A stretch of 17,891 bases of DNA from Oscillospiraceae bacterium (GTDB lineage Bacteria; Bacillota; Clostridia; UMGS1810): positions 1-17,891 of the forward strand of contig JALEIO010000002.1 in the NCBI GenBank assembly GCA_022769845.1, in the 5' to 3' direction. Of this stretch, positions 1-6,323 are shown one piece after another. How positions within the stretch are numbered: position 1 is the first letter of the stretch; every line of letters begins with the position of its first letter. A model generated the notes under the pieces. It did not search any database. It was not told where the DNA came from and saw nothing but the letters and a program-made list of their open reading frames with translations. Position numbers and translations under genes: made by a program.

Positions 1-335
1 TAAAAACACTGCCCAACAAGGTTTTTGACAAAATGCTTGAAAGCCTTGACGAAATTTATAACGAATACAAACCCGAAAAAATAGTGTTGGGCTTTCCGAA
101 AAATATGGACGGCTCGGTGGGATTTCGCGGCGATATAACGCTGGAATTTAAAAAAACGCTTGAAGAAAAATACCCAAAATCCGAGATTATTTTATATGAC
201 GAGCGCCTTTCCACCGTTATGGCAGACAGATTTTTGTCGGCAACAAACACGCGCGGAAGCGGCAGAAAAAAAGTTATCGACACCGTTTCGGCGGCGGTAA
301 TTCTGCAAAATTATCTTGACAGCATTCGAAATTAA
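1..335 (+). CDS. ruvX: RuvX/YqgF-family pre-16S rRNA nuclease (5'-truncated)
   Basis: C-terminal part of an RNase H-fold nuclease of the YqgF/RuvX family, involved in maturing the 5' end of 16S rRNA and also described as a putative Holliday junction resolvase. The reading frame is open to the window edge; the ATG at 33 is internal, because the family's N-terminal DxG(x)K strand should lie upstream. Visible family motifs are GFPKNMDGSVG (near residues 20-30 counted from that ATG), YDERLSTV, and a final DTVSAAVILQNYL helix whose Asp is a conserved metal ligand. A DUF1292 gene begins 26 bases downstream, and ireB/ruvX/DUF1292 is a common Firmicutes arrangement. Identification is firm; only the missing N-terminus is unknown. 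Confidence 0.93.
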   Translation, partial: KTLPNKVFDKMLESLDEIYNEYKPEKIVLGFPKNMDGSVGFRGDITLEFKKTLEEKYPKSEIILYDERLSTVMADRFLSATNTRGSGRKKVIDTVSAAVILQNYLDSIRN

Positions 336-361
336 TATATAGCAGTAAGGAGAGAATAAAA

Positions 362-655
362 ATGAATGAATTTAATTTAAACGAAAACAATGAGGGCAAA
401 ATTATTCCGTTTGTGGACGAAAACGGAAATAAAGTGAACTTTGAAATGATTGACGCCTTTAAAATGGAGGGCAGCGAATATGTTGCACTGCTTCCTGCCG
501 ATGATGACGATTATGACACCGAGGTGTTTATAATGCGTATTGAAAAAGAAGGCGAGGATGACGTTTTGGTGTATATTGAAGACGAGGATGAGTTGGACGA
601 CGCCTTTGAAATGTTTAAAGACCGTATGGGAGACGAATACGATTTTCTCGACTGA
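362..655 (+). CDS. DUF1292 family protein (YrzB-like)
   Basis: Small, very acidic cytoplasmic protein of 97 residues. The pattern of an opening I-x-F-x-D-E-x-G segment (near residues 15-23), a Y-V-A-L-L-P strand followed by an Asp-rich turn, and a C-terminal D-E-D-E-L-D-D-A-F helix matches DUF1292. The biochemical role of this family is unknown. In Firmicutes it usually sits behind ruvX, as here. The start is supported by TAAGGAG about 10 bases upstream. It is probably co-transcribed with ruvX and ends at the hairpin at 683-712. Family assignment is confident; function is not assigned. Confidence 0.87.
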   Translation: MNEFNLNENNEGKIIPFVDENGNKVNFEMIDAFKMEGSEYVALLPADDDDYDTEVFIMRIEKEGEDDVLVYIEDEDELDDAFEMFKDRMGDEYDFLD

Positions 656-682
656 TTGATTTTGCATATTTAACATTTTACG

Positions 683-717
683 AAAGCGGGACGGTTTTCG
701 CCGTCTCGCTTTGTTTT
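683..717 (+). terminator. Intrinsic terminator after the DUF1292 gene
   Basis: Twelve-base stem (683-694 with 701-712, one G-U pair), six-base loop, then TTTGTTTT. It lies 27 bases after the DUF1292 stop and directly abuts the stop of the convergent antiporter gene at 716. It therefore probably ends the ruvX transcript, and may also act on the opposite strand, where the U-tract is poorer. Confidence 0.88.
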
Positions 718-2320
718 ATGTATGCACCTTACTGTCGTTTATAACCAAAATATCATTCTTTTTAAGAACGGTTGTTCCCTTGGGAATAACAATTTTATTT
801 CCGCGCCTTATCATAATTATCAGCTTTTGGTCATACGAAATATCCCTTAACGCTTTGCCCGTAAAACCATCGTTTTCATCAAGCGTAATTTCATAAAGAT
901 GAACCTCCTTGGAGCTGTCTGTCGCCCTGCCGCTCAAAATCAGCTCATCATCCGCACAGAGCGTTGTGTTTCCGTTCGGAACAATCTTTTCACCGCCGCG
1001 GATAAGCAAAACCAAAATAGACTCGGGCGGCAGCGTAATTTCGCTTATCTTCTTTCCCACCCAACTGTGTCCTTTTGAAAGCTTAAACTCAATAAACTGC
1101 ACCGCTACCTCATCGGTATAATCTGTAAAGGTTTTCATAACATCCGATTTTTCATCAATCATATCAAGCTTTTTGGCAACTATGGGAATAAGCGAGCCCT
1201 GCACCAAAATTGAAAACAAAACTATAAAAAACACAATATGAAAAATATCGTTATCCACAACCGCGGGGTTAATTACCGCCATAATGGCAAAAACAATGGA
1301 CGCCGCACCTCTCATTCCCGCCCACGATACAAAGATAAATTCTCGAAAACGGCATTTTAGCGGAAACATAATTACCGACACCGCAATCGGACGCGCCGCA
1401 AATGTTAAAAACAGCGCAATTAAAAGTGCGTTGGAGAAAACCGCCCCCAGCTTGGACGGAAATGACAAAAGCCCCAAAAGGAAAAACAGCACCATTTGCA
1501 TAAGCGAGGTTATACCGTCAAAAAAGTTAACAAGCGCCTGCTTGTTTACAATTTTTGTGTTTCCCAAAATTATGCCGCTTATGTACGCTGAAAGATAACC
1601 GTTTCCGCCAAAATAAGACGGCAGTGAATACGACAAAATTGCAACTCCGACAATAAACATCATATCAAATCCCGGCGTTGAAAATTTGAATTTTCTTAAA
1701 AATAAAACGGCAAAACATCCAATTACCACGCCGAAAACCGCGCCGTATACAATCTGCGAAAAAAGCATATACGAAACCTCTCCGCCCGATATTTTTCCGT
1801 TCATAACGGAAAGCGCAATCATTGTAAGCATATAAGAAAACGGGTCGTTGCTGCCGCTTTCCACCTCCAAAAGCGAAGCGGAATTATACTTTAAATTAAG
1901 CCTTTTAGACCTTAAAATTGCAAAAACCGAGGCGGCGTCGGTAGAAGATATTACCGAGCCGATAAGAAAGCTTTCAAGAAGCGAAATTTTTAAAACAAAA
2001 TAACAAAAACCGCCGACAAGCATTGCCGTAAAAACCGTTCCGAGTGACGAAAGCAGAACCGCCTTTGCCAAAACGGGGCGCGCCAAGCTCATTTTTGTTC
2101 CAAATCCGCCGTAAAACATAATAAAAATAAGCGCAACCGAGCAAATACGTTCGGCAAATATATAATCTTCAAACGGAATATGCAAAAATCCGTCCGAACC
2201 GAACGCCATTCCGAGAAGTATAAACGCAAGCAGCACGGGTATTCCTATTTTGCTCGACACTCTGTTAATAATGACGCATACAAAAATTATAACCGCAGCT
2301 GTAAGCAGGACAACATTCAA
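716..2320 (-). CDS. CPA1-family K+(Na+)/H+ antiporter with two RCK_C-like domains
   Basis: Integral membrane cation/proton antiporter of 534 residues, resembling the NhaP2/CvrA group. Residues 1 to about 385 are a string of hydrophobic helices. They carry SSTDAASVF (near 125-133), which holds the unwound-helix TD motif, ESGSNDP (154-160), the ND proton/cation-binding pair, and SWAGMRGAAS (332-341), all hallmarks of CPA1 exchangers. The cytosolic tail (about 390-534) appears to hold two successive TrkA-C/RCK_C-like modules, each with the P-x-G/N-x-T-x-L-x-x-x-D-x-L pattern (PNGNTTLCADDEL and PKGTTVLKKNDIL). Such domains commonly gate K+ transport by binding a small ligand. The ATG is preceded by AAGGAGG 10 bases upstream, and an in-frame stop lies just before it. 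Ion specificity (K+ or Na+) cannot be settled from sequence. Confidence 0.9.
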   Translation of the reverse strand: MNVVLLTAAVIIFVCVIINRVSSKIGIPVLLAFILLGMAFGSDGFLHIPFEDYIFAERICSVALIFIMFYGGFGTKMSLARPVLAKAVLLSSLGTVFTAMLVGGFCYFVLKISLLESFLIGSVISSTDAASVFAILRSKRLNLKYNSASLLEVESGSNDPFSYMLTMIALSVMNGKISGGEVSYMLFSQIVYGAVFGVVIGCFAVLFLRKFKFSTPGFDMMFIVGVAILSYSLPSYFGGNGYLSAYISGIILGNTKIVNKQALVNFFDGITSLMQMVLFFLLGLLSFPSKLGAVFSNALLIALFLTFAARPIAVSVIMFPLKCRFREFIFVSWAGMRGAASIVFAIMAVINPAVVDNDIFHIVFFIVLFSILVQGSLIPIVAKKLDMIDEKSDVMKTFTDYTDEVAVQFIEFKLSKGHSWVGKKISEITLPPESILVLLIRGGEKIVPNGNTTLCADDELILSGRATDSSKEVHLYEITLDENDGFTGKALRDISYDQKLIIMIRRGNKIVIPKGTTVLKKNDILVINDSKVHT

Positions 2321-2369
2321 GTCAAAACCTCCTTGGAAATTTAAATTATATAATAATTATATCAAATAT

Positions 2370-2398
2370 ATTATATTCAGTCTACAATTTATTGTAAA
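2370..2398 (-). promoter_or_regulatory. Candidate promoter for the antiporter gene
   Basis: On the minus strand, TTTACA (2393-2398), a 17-base spacer and TATAAT (2370-2375) lie about 50 bases before the antiporter ATG. A second overlapping possibility, TAGACT-N17-TATAAT, occupies 2356-2384. The region is extremely AT-rich, so chance matches are likely, but the 5/6 and 6/6 hexamers with exact spacing are persuasive. Confidence 0.55.
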
Positions 2399-2424
2399 AA
2401 TTATATCAATATTAAAAATTTTTC

Positions 2425-2453
2425 TTGACATTGCAAAGCATTTCGTGTATTAT
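2425..2453 (+). promoter_or_regulatory. Promoter for tcdA
   Basis: TTGACA (2425-2430), a 17-base spacer and TATTAT (2448-2453) form a near-consensus housekeeping promoter. It lies about 60 bases before the tcdA ATG and diverges from the antiporter promoter in the same intergenic space. Confidence 0.8.
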
Positions 2454-2515
2454 TAAAGCATATAAAACATATCAGAATAATAAGAATTAAAAATTTAATT
2501 TAATAAGGATTTTAT

Positions 2516-3253
2516 ATGTCGGATAAATTTATACGCACTGCGCTTTTGTTTGGAAACGAAAAAATGAATATTTTAAAAAATTCTCACGTTGCGGTTTTCG
2601 GAATAGGCGGCGTAGGCGGTCACTGTGCTGAAGCGCTTATACGAAGCGGAATCGGAAAGCTTGACCTTATCGACAGCGACAGGGTGTGTGTATCCAACTT
2701 AAACCGACAGATTATCGCAACAGTAAACAGCATAGGAATGTATAAAACCGACGCTGCAAAGGAGCGGTTTTTGCAGATTAATCCCGAAGCTGAAATAAAC
2801 ACGTTTAATGTTTTTTACACTCCCCAAACGGCTGATTTGTTTGATTTTTCAAAATATAATTACATTGTCGATGCAATCGATACGGTAACCGGAAAGCTTG
2901 AGCTTATTGTAAACGCAAACAAATCGCAAACGCCTATTATCAGCTCAATGGGAGCGGGAAACAAAATAAATCCCGATATGTTTGAAGTTTCGGACATATC
3001 CAAAACCAGCGTTTGCCCGCTCGCAAGGGTTATGCGGAGCGAACTTAAAAAACGCGGAATCAAAAAGCTTAAGGTTGTATATTCAAAAGAAAAACCGCTT
3101 GTGCCTATTAAAGAAATTGCCGAAACCGAAGAGGGATACGAAACAGGCAAAAGACGTCAAACGCCGGGAAGCACGGCATTTGTGCCGTCGGTTGCAGGAC
3201 TTATAATTGCAGCCGAAATCATAAAGGACCTTACAAATACAAAAAACAACTGA
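2516..3253 (+). CDS. tcdA: tRNA threonylcarbamoyladenosine dehydratase TcdA
   Basis: E1-like (ThiF/MoeB/HesA) enzyme that uses ATP to dehydrate t6A37 of ANN-decoding tRNAs to the cyclic form ct6A, in the cytoplasm. The 245-residue length fits. The nucleotide-binding GIGGVGG motif is at residues 29-35, followed by the E1-family D-x-D-x-V...NLNRQ segment (DSDRVCVSNLNRQ, near 55-67) and D-A-I-D-T-V-T-G-K (near 120-128). SMGAGNKINPD and TSVCPLARVMR, with a conserved Cys, are typical of TcdA rather than ThiF or MoeB. There is no CxxC zinc pair at the C-terminus, which also fits TcdA. AAGGAT lies about 6 bases before the ATG. The stop at 3253 is one base before the -35 element of the next promoter. 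Confidence 0.93.
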   Translation: MSDKFIRTALLFGNEKMNILKNSHVAVFGIGGVGGHCAEALIRSGIGKLDLIDSDRVCVSNLNRQIIATVNSIGMYKTDAAKERFLQINPEAEINTFNVFYTPQTADLFDFSKYNYIVDAIDTVTGKLELIVNANKSQTPIISSMGAGNKINPDMFEVSDISKTSVCPLARVMRSELKKRGIKKLKVVYSKEKPLVPIKEIAETEEGYETGKRRQTPGSTAFVPSVAGLIIAAEIIKDLTNTKNN

Positions 3254-3254
3254 C

Positions 3255-3283
3255 TTGACAAAACACAAGCTGTTTGATATAAT
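3255..3283 (+). promoter_or_regulatory. Perfect-consensus promoter for the metNIQ leader
   Basis: TTGACA (3255-3260), a 17-base spacer and TATAAT (3278-3283): both hexamers match the housekeeping sigma consensus exactly. The predicted start is near 3290, about 25 bases before the small leader ORF and more than 300 bases before metN. A promoter this strong suggests that control acts downstream, at the attenuator. Confidence 0.88.
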
Positions 3284-3316
3284 AACTTTTAAGTATGGCG
3301 AAAGGAGATTTTGCAT

Positions 3317-3421
3317 ATGAAAAGAATAGCTGCAAGTTTTATAAAAATGTATATGTGCACATTTTTTTGTATGTGCTTTTCTTTCAATGCAAAAAATTAC
3401 GCCTGTTTTATGTATATCTGA
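3317..3421 (+). CDS. Putative Met/Cys-rich leader peptide of metNIQ (34 codons)
   Basis: Short ORF right behind the consensus promoter, with AAGGAG (3302-3307) nine bases before its ATG. The peptide begins MKRIAASFIK, continues MYMCTFFCMC, and ends YACFMYI. Nine of 34 residues are Met or Cys: internal Met at 11, 13, 19 and 32, Cys at 14, 18, 20 and 30. The dense stretch (codons 11-20, 3347-3376) lies upstream of an RNA segment (3402-3412) that can form an antiterminator, and an intrinsic terminator follows 17 bases after the stop. I infer a regulatory leader peptide whose translation reports on charged Met and/or Cys tRNA and so controls metNIQ. No homologue was recognised. It could instead be a chance ORF over an RNA sensor, although the ribosome binding site and codon content argue against that. 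Confidence 0.62.
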   Translation: MKRIAASFIKMYMCTFFCMCFSFNAKNYACFMYI

Positions 3422-3468
3422 AAAAGCTTTGCAAACATAAATCAGGAATGAATTTCCTGATTTTTTTT
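3402..3468 (+). promoter_or_regulatory. Antiterminator/terminator switch (attenuator) before metN
   Basis: The terminator form pairs 3439-3448 with 3454-3463 (10 bp, 5-base loop) and runs into eight Ts (3461-3468). The competing form pairs 3402-3412 with 3436-3446: 10 of 11 positions are Watson-Crick, the one mismatch being T3406-T3442, and T3413-A3435 extends it. The two forms share 3439-3446, so they exclude each other. The 5' strand of the antiterminator covers codons 29-32 of the leader ORF, so a ribosome finishing the ORF would mask it and favour termination. A ribosome stalled at codons 11-20 would leave it free. A 6-bp hairpin (3357-3362 with 3371-3376) sits over the Met/Cys codons. 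Confidence 0.7.
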
Positions 3469-3511
3469 ATAGCTAAATTAAGATGTCCACTCGCACTATA
3501 TGCGGCGTAAT

Positions 3512-3554
3512 TTCACTTAATTTTTTCGGTGATGATATAATCCATCACCAAAAA
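3512..3554 (+). promoter_or_regulatory. Palindrome enclosing TATAAT upstream of metN: candidate operator/promoter or RNA hairpin
   Basis: GGTGATG (3528-3534) and CATCACC (3543-3549) form a perfect inverted repeat whose 8-base centre includes TATAAT (3536-3541). A weak -35-like TTCACT lies 18 bases upstream (3512-3517). The repeat extends as T-run against A-run (3522-3526 with 3550-3554) with one bulged C. As DNA this looks like a regulator-binding site over a second promoter. As RNA it is a 12-bp hairpin without a following U-tract, so not a terminator. It lies between the attenuator and metN. Confidence 0.45.
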
Positions 3555-3623
3555 TGCCAAAATAACATATCTTCGCCCATTATTAAACTGCCGTATAAAA
3601 TTAAGGAGCTGAATTTTAAAGCT

Positions 3624-4613
3624 ATGATAGAAATTAAAAATCTTGGCAAAACCTTCAAAACGTCCTTTGGCACAGTAAAGGCGCTTGATAATATAAATCT
3701 TACCATAAGCGATGGCGAGATTTTCGGCATTATAGGTCTTTCAGGCGCAGGCAAATCCACGCTTGTAAGGTGTATAAACCTTCTTGAACGCCCCACCGAA
3801 GGCGATGTTGTGTTAGACGGAAAATCGCTTACCGCACTTTCAAAAAAAGAACTTTTGAAAGTGCGCCAGTCAATCGGTATGATTTTTCAGGGATTTAATC
3901 TTTTAGAGCAGCGAAACGTTTTAAAAAACGTGTGCTATCCGCTTGAAATTGCGGGTGTAAAAAAAGCAGAGGCCGAAAAAAAGGCTAAAGAGCTTATAGA
4001 ATTGGTCGGACTTTCCGACAGAATTTTGTCATATCCCTCACAGCTTTCGGGCGGTCAGAAACAAAGAGTTGCTATTGCAAGAGCGCTTGCCACAAACCCA
4101 AAATACATACTCTGCGATGAAGCAACCAGCGCGCTCGACCCAAATACAACACAGTCAATTTTAGAGCTTTTAAAGCAAATTAACAAAACAATGGGGGTAA
4201 CAATAGTGGTTATCACCCACGAAATGAAGGTTATCGAACAAATTTGCGACCGCGTTGCGGTAATAGACAACAGCAAAATTGCAGAATTTGGCAAGGTAAG
4301 CACTGTTTTTTCAAGTCCGAAATCAGAAATTGCAAAGGAACTTATTCTTCCGAAAAACAACACAAACGCTTGCATTACAGGCAAAAAAAGCATACGAATT
4401 GTTTTTGACGGCGAAAAAAGCAGACGCAGCGTAATTGCCGATATGATTTTGTCAACGCAGGTGCCCGTAAACATTATGTTTGCCGATACAAAGGACATTG
4501 ACGGAATTGCATACGGTCATATGATTTTGGAGCTGCCGGATGATGATGTGCAGGCGGGCAAAATTTTTGCATATCTTGATTCAAACGGTATTTCTTACGA
4601 AAGGGAGGTGTAG
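3624..4613 (+). CDS. metN: Methionine ABC transporter ATP-binding protein MetN
   Basis: ATPase subunit of the MetNIQ-type importer, which powers uptake of methionine (some relatives also take cystine) at the inner face of the membrane. With the start at 3624 it has 329 residues. It shows Walker A GLSGAGKST (38-46), the LSGGQKQR signature, Walker B ILCDEATSALDP, and an H-loop VITHEM. A C-terminal NIL regulatory domain (roughly 255-329) binds substrate and inhibits transport in known homologues. The frame is open further upstream, to an ATG at 3483, but that would add 47 unrelated residues overlapping the palindrome. AAGGAG (3603-3608) is 15 bases before the chosen ATG, longer than usual; AGCT/AGCT (3607-3610, 3620-3623) could loop out the spacer. 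metI follows three bases after the stop. Confidence 0.95.
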   Translation: MIEIKNLGKTFKTSFGTVKALDNINLTISDGEIFGIIGLSGAGKSTLVRCINLLERPTEGDVVLDGKSLTALSKKELLKVRQSIGMIFQGFNLLEQRNVLKNVCYPLEIAGVKKAEAEKKAKELIELVGLSDRILSYPSQLSGGQKQRVAIARALATNPKYILCDEATSALDPNTTQSILELLKQINKTMGVTIVVITHEMKVIEQICDRVAVIDNSKIAEFGKVSTVFSSPKSEIAKELILPKNNTNACITGKKSIRIVFDGEKSRRSVIADMILSTQVPVNIMFADTKDIDGIAYGHMILELPDDDVQAGKIFAYLDSNGISYEREV

Positions 4614-4616
4614 CCA

Positions 4617-5291
4617 ATGTCGGAAATGTTTCACAGCCTTTGGCAAAACGGCATTATTCAAACAGGAATTTGGGAGACAATTTATATGACGTTTATATCA
4701 ACTTTGGTGTCATATGCAATCGGGCTTCCTATGGGAATTATGCTTTCGGTAACGGATAAGGACGGAATTTGCCCCATTTTGTGGCTCAACCGTATTGTCG
4801 GATTTATCGTAAACATATTTCGAAGCATACCGTTTATAATTCTTATGGTTGCATTTCTTCCCGTGGCAAAGCTTATTGTCGGCACAAGCCTCGGCAACAG
4901 GGCAATGGTGGTTGTGCTTATAATTGCAGCCGCGCCGTATGTTGCGCGAATGGTTGAATCCTCTATTAAAGAGGTTGACAAGGGCATAATTGAGGCTGCG
5001 CAGGCAATGGGAACTTCAACTCCGAAAATCATTTTGAAAGTGCTTATCCCCGAGGCTAAACCCTCGCTTATTATCGGCAGTGTAATTTCTATGGTAACCA
5101 TTTTATCCTACTCTGCAATGGCAGGGTCTATCGGCGGCGGCGGACTCGGAAAAATTGCCATATCATACGGCTATCAGCGCTATAATGATGATATCACTTG
5201 GTTTTGCGTTGTAATTACAATAATAATTGTGCAGATTATTCAGGAATTCGGCGGATTTCTGGCGCACAAAACAGACAAACGAATTGTGTAA
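4617..5291 (+). CDS. metI: Methionine ABC transporter permease MetI
   Basis: Membrane permease of the MetNIQ importer, 224 residues, with about five hydrophobic helices. The EAA coupling loop, which docks onto MetN, is visible as EAAQAMG...IILKVLIPEA (from residue 126). AGSIGGGGLG near residue 168 is characteristic of the MetI family. The ribosome binding site GGGAGGTG lies within the end of metN, only three bases separate the genes, and translation is probably coupled. metQ follows after an unusually long 150-base gap that contains structure and a tiny ORF. Confidence 0.95.
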   Translation: MSEMFHSLWQNGIIQTGIWETIYMTFISTLVSYAIGLPMGIMLSVTDKDGICPILWLNRIVGFIVNIFRSIPFIILMVAFLPVAKLIVGTSLGNRAMVVVLIIAAAPYVARMVESSIKEVDKGIIEAAQAMGTSTPKIILKVLIPEAKPSLIIGSVISMVTILSYSAMAGSIGGGGLGKIAISYGYQRYNDDITWFCVVITIIIVQIIQEFGGFLAHKTDKRIV

Positions 5292-5333
5292 TTTGAGCGT
5301 TTGTACGCTTTAATCAATAAAGGAGGAGCGTCT

Positions 5334-5390
5334 ATGTCAATAATTTTCACAAGGCTCGTCCGAGAAAATTTCAGGTTTGGACGAATGTGA
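5334..5390 (+). CDS. Possible 18-codon minicistron between metI and metQ
   Basis: AAAGGAGG (5319-5326) stands seven bases before an ATG that opens an 18-codon ORF encoding MSIIFTRLVRENFRFGRM. This is a better Shine-Dalgarno than that of metQ itself. The RNA around it is structured: AGCGT/ACGCT just upstream (about 5295-5308), TCGTCC (5356-5361) with GGACGA (5379-5384) inside the ORF, and a small hairpin at 5385-5400 over its stop. The peptide is basic and matches nothing I recognise. It may be a translated leader or small protein, or an mRNA-stabilising segment that raises MetQ output. Evidence is limited to the ribosome binding site and position. Confidence 0.35.
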   Translation: MSIIFTRLVRENFRFGRM

Positions 5391-5441
5391 ATTTTTACAT
5401 TAATTTCAAAAATACCATTAATTTTAAAGGAGAAATGTAAA

Positions 5442-6260
5442 ATGAAGAAAATTTTATCACTTATCTTATCAATCACGGTTGTGCTCGCGCTTGTTTCGGG
5501 CTGCGGCGCAAAAAAAGACGACAAAACAATTAAAGTAGGCGCAAGCTCAACACCGCACGCTGAAATTCTTGAAAGCGTTAAAGAAGACCTTGCAAAAGAA
5601 GGATATACACTTGACATTGTCGTTTATGACGATTATGTGCTTCCCAACAAGGCTCTTGCCGACAGCACTCTGGACGCAAACTACTTCCAGCACAAACCCT
5701 ACCTTGACAGTTTTAACTCACAGAACGGTACAAATCTTGTATCTGCTGCTTCCATTCACTATGAGCCGTTCGGTATTTATTCAAACGATGTTAAGGATAT
5801 AAAAGATGTAAAAAGCGGCGCAACAATTATAATTCCTGCAGACGACAGCAACGAAACAAGAGCGCTTTTGCTTCTTGCACAGGAAAATCTTATAAAACTG
5901 CCGGCTGATGCAAGCGCAGCAAAAGGCGTTACAACGCTTGACATTGTTGACAACGGCGGATTTAACATTCAGACTGTTCAGGCAGACACTGTTCCTGCAC
6001 AGCTTAAGAACAGCGACCCCGGTTCTATTGCGGTTATCAACGGCAACTATGCAATCGGCGCCGGACTTAAAATTTCGGACGCACTTGCAACCGAAGACGC
6101 AAGCGGCGACGCTGCAAAAACATATGCAAATATCATTGCGGTAAGAAGCGGCGACGAATCAAGCGAAAAGACAAAAGCGCTTATTGACGCACTCAAAACC
6201 GACAAGGTTAAAAAGTTTATTGAAGAAAAATATGCCGGCGCAGTTTTGCCGATATTTTAA
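5442..6260 (+). CDS. metQ: Methionine-binding lipoprotein MetQ (NlpA family)
   Basis: Substrate-binding subunit of the importer, anchored outside the membrane by a lipid. The 272-residue product opens with a lipoprotein signal peptide (MKK, a hydrophobic stretch 4-18) and lipobox LVSGC with the modified Cys at 21. The mature part has NlpA-family features: KVGASSTPHAEIL, DYVLPNKALADSTLDANYFQH, and a DSNETRALLLL segment. AAAGGAG precedes the ATG by about 8 bases. It is the last gene of metN-metI-metQ and is closed by a strong terminator. The family binds L-/D-methionine, and some relatives bind cystine or oligopeptides, so the exact ligand is inferred. Confidence 0.94.
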   Translation: MKKILSLILSITVVLALVSGCGAKKDDKTIKVGASSTPHAEILESVKEDLAKEGYTLDIVVYDDYVLPNKALADSTLDANYFQHKPYLDSFNSQNGTNLVSAASIHYEPFGIYSNDVKDIKDVKSGATIIIPADDSNETRALLLLAQENLIKLPADASAAKGVTTLDIVDNGGFNIQTVQADTVPAQLKNSDPGSIAVINGNYAIGAGLKISDALATEDASGDAAKTYANIIAVRSGDESSEKTKALIDALKTDKVKKFIEEKYAGAVLPIF

Positions 6261-6277
6261 ATTAAATAAAGCACACT

Positions 6278-6312
6278 AAAAAGCGTACCGATACATAACG
6301 GTACGCTTTTTT
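6278..6312. terminator. Bidirectional terminator between metQ and the stalk-domain gene
   Basis: GCGTACCG (6283-6290) pairs with CGGTACGC (6299-6306), and A/T runs on both sides extend the stem. On the plus strand it ends in six Ts, and on the minus strand in five, so it can stop both convergent transcripts. Confidence 0.9.
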
Positions 6313-6323
6313 AATGCTGATTT

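Noticed and set aside
3483..3623. In-frame ATG at 3483 as the metN start
   Set aside because: It adds 47 residues with no MetN similarity and no Shine-Dalgarno, and it overlaps the palindrome. ABC ATPases of this family start near the M-I-E-I-K-N-L at 3624.
3254..3623. SAM riboswitch or Met T-box in the metNIQ leader
   Set aside because: No SAM-I core motifs and no T-box TGG-type antiterminator bulge sequence were recognised. The terminator/antiterminator pair instead overlaps an ORF. A covariance-model search was not possible here.
5319..5441. The metI-metQ gap as a remnant of a broken gene
   Set aside because: The ORF is only 18 codons, with stops in the flanking frame, and no similarity to the neighbouring proteins is evident. 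It is kept only as a tentative minicistron.
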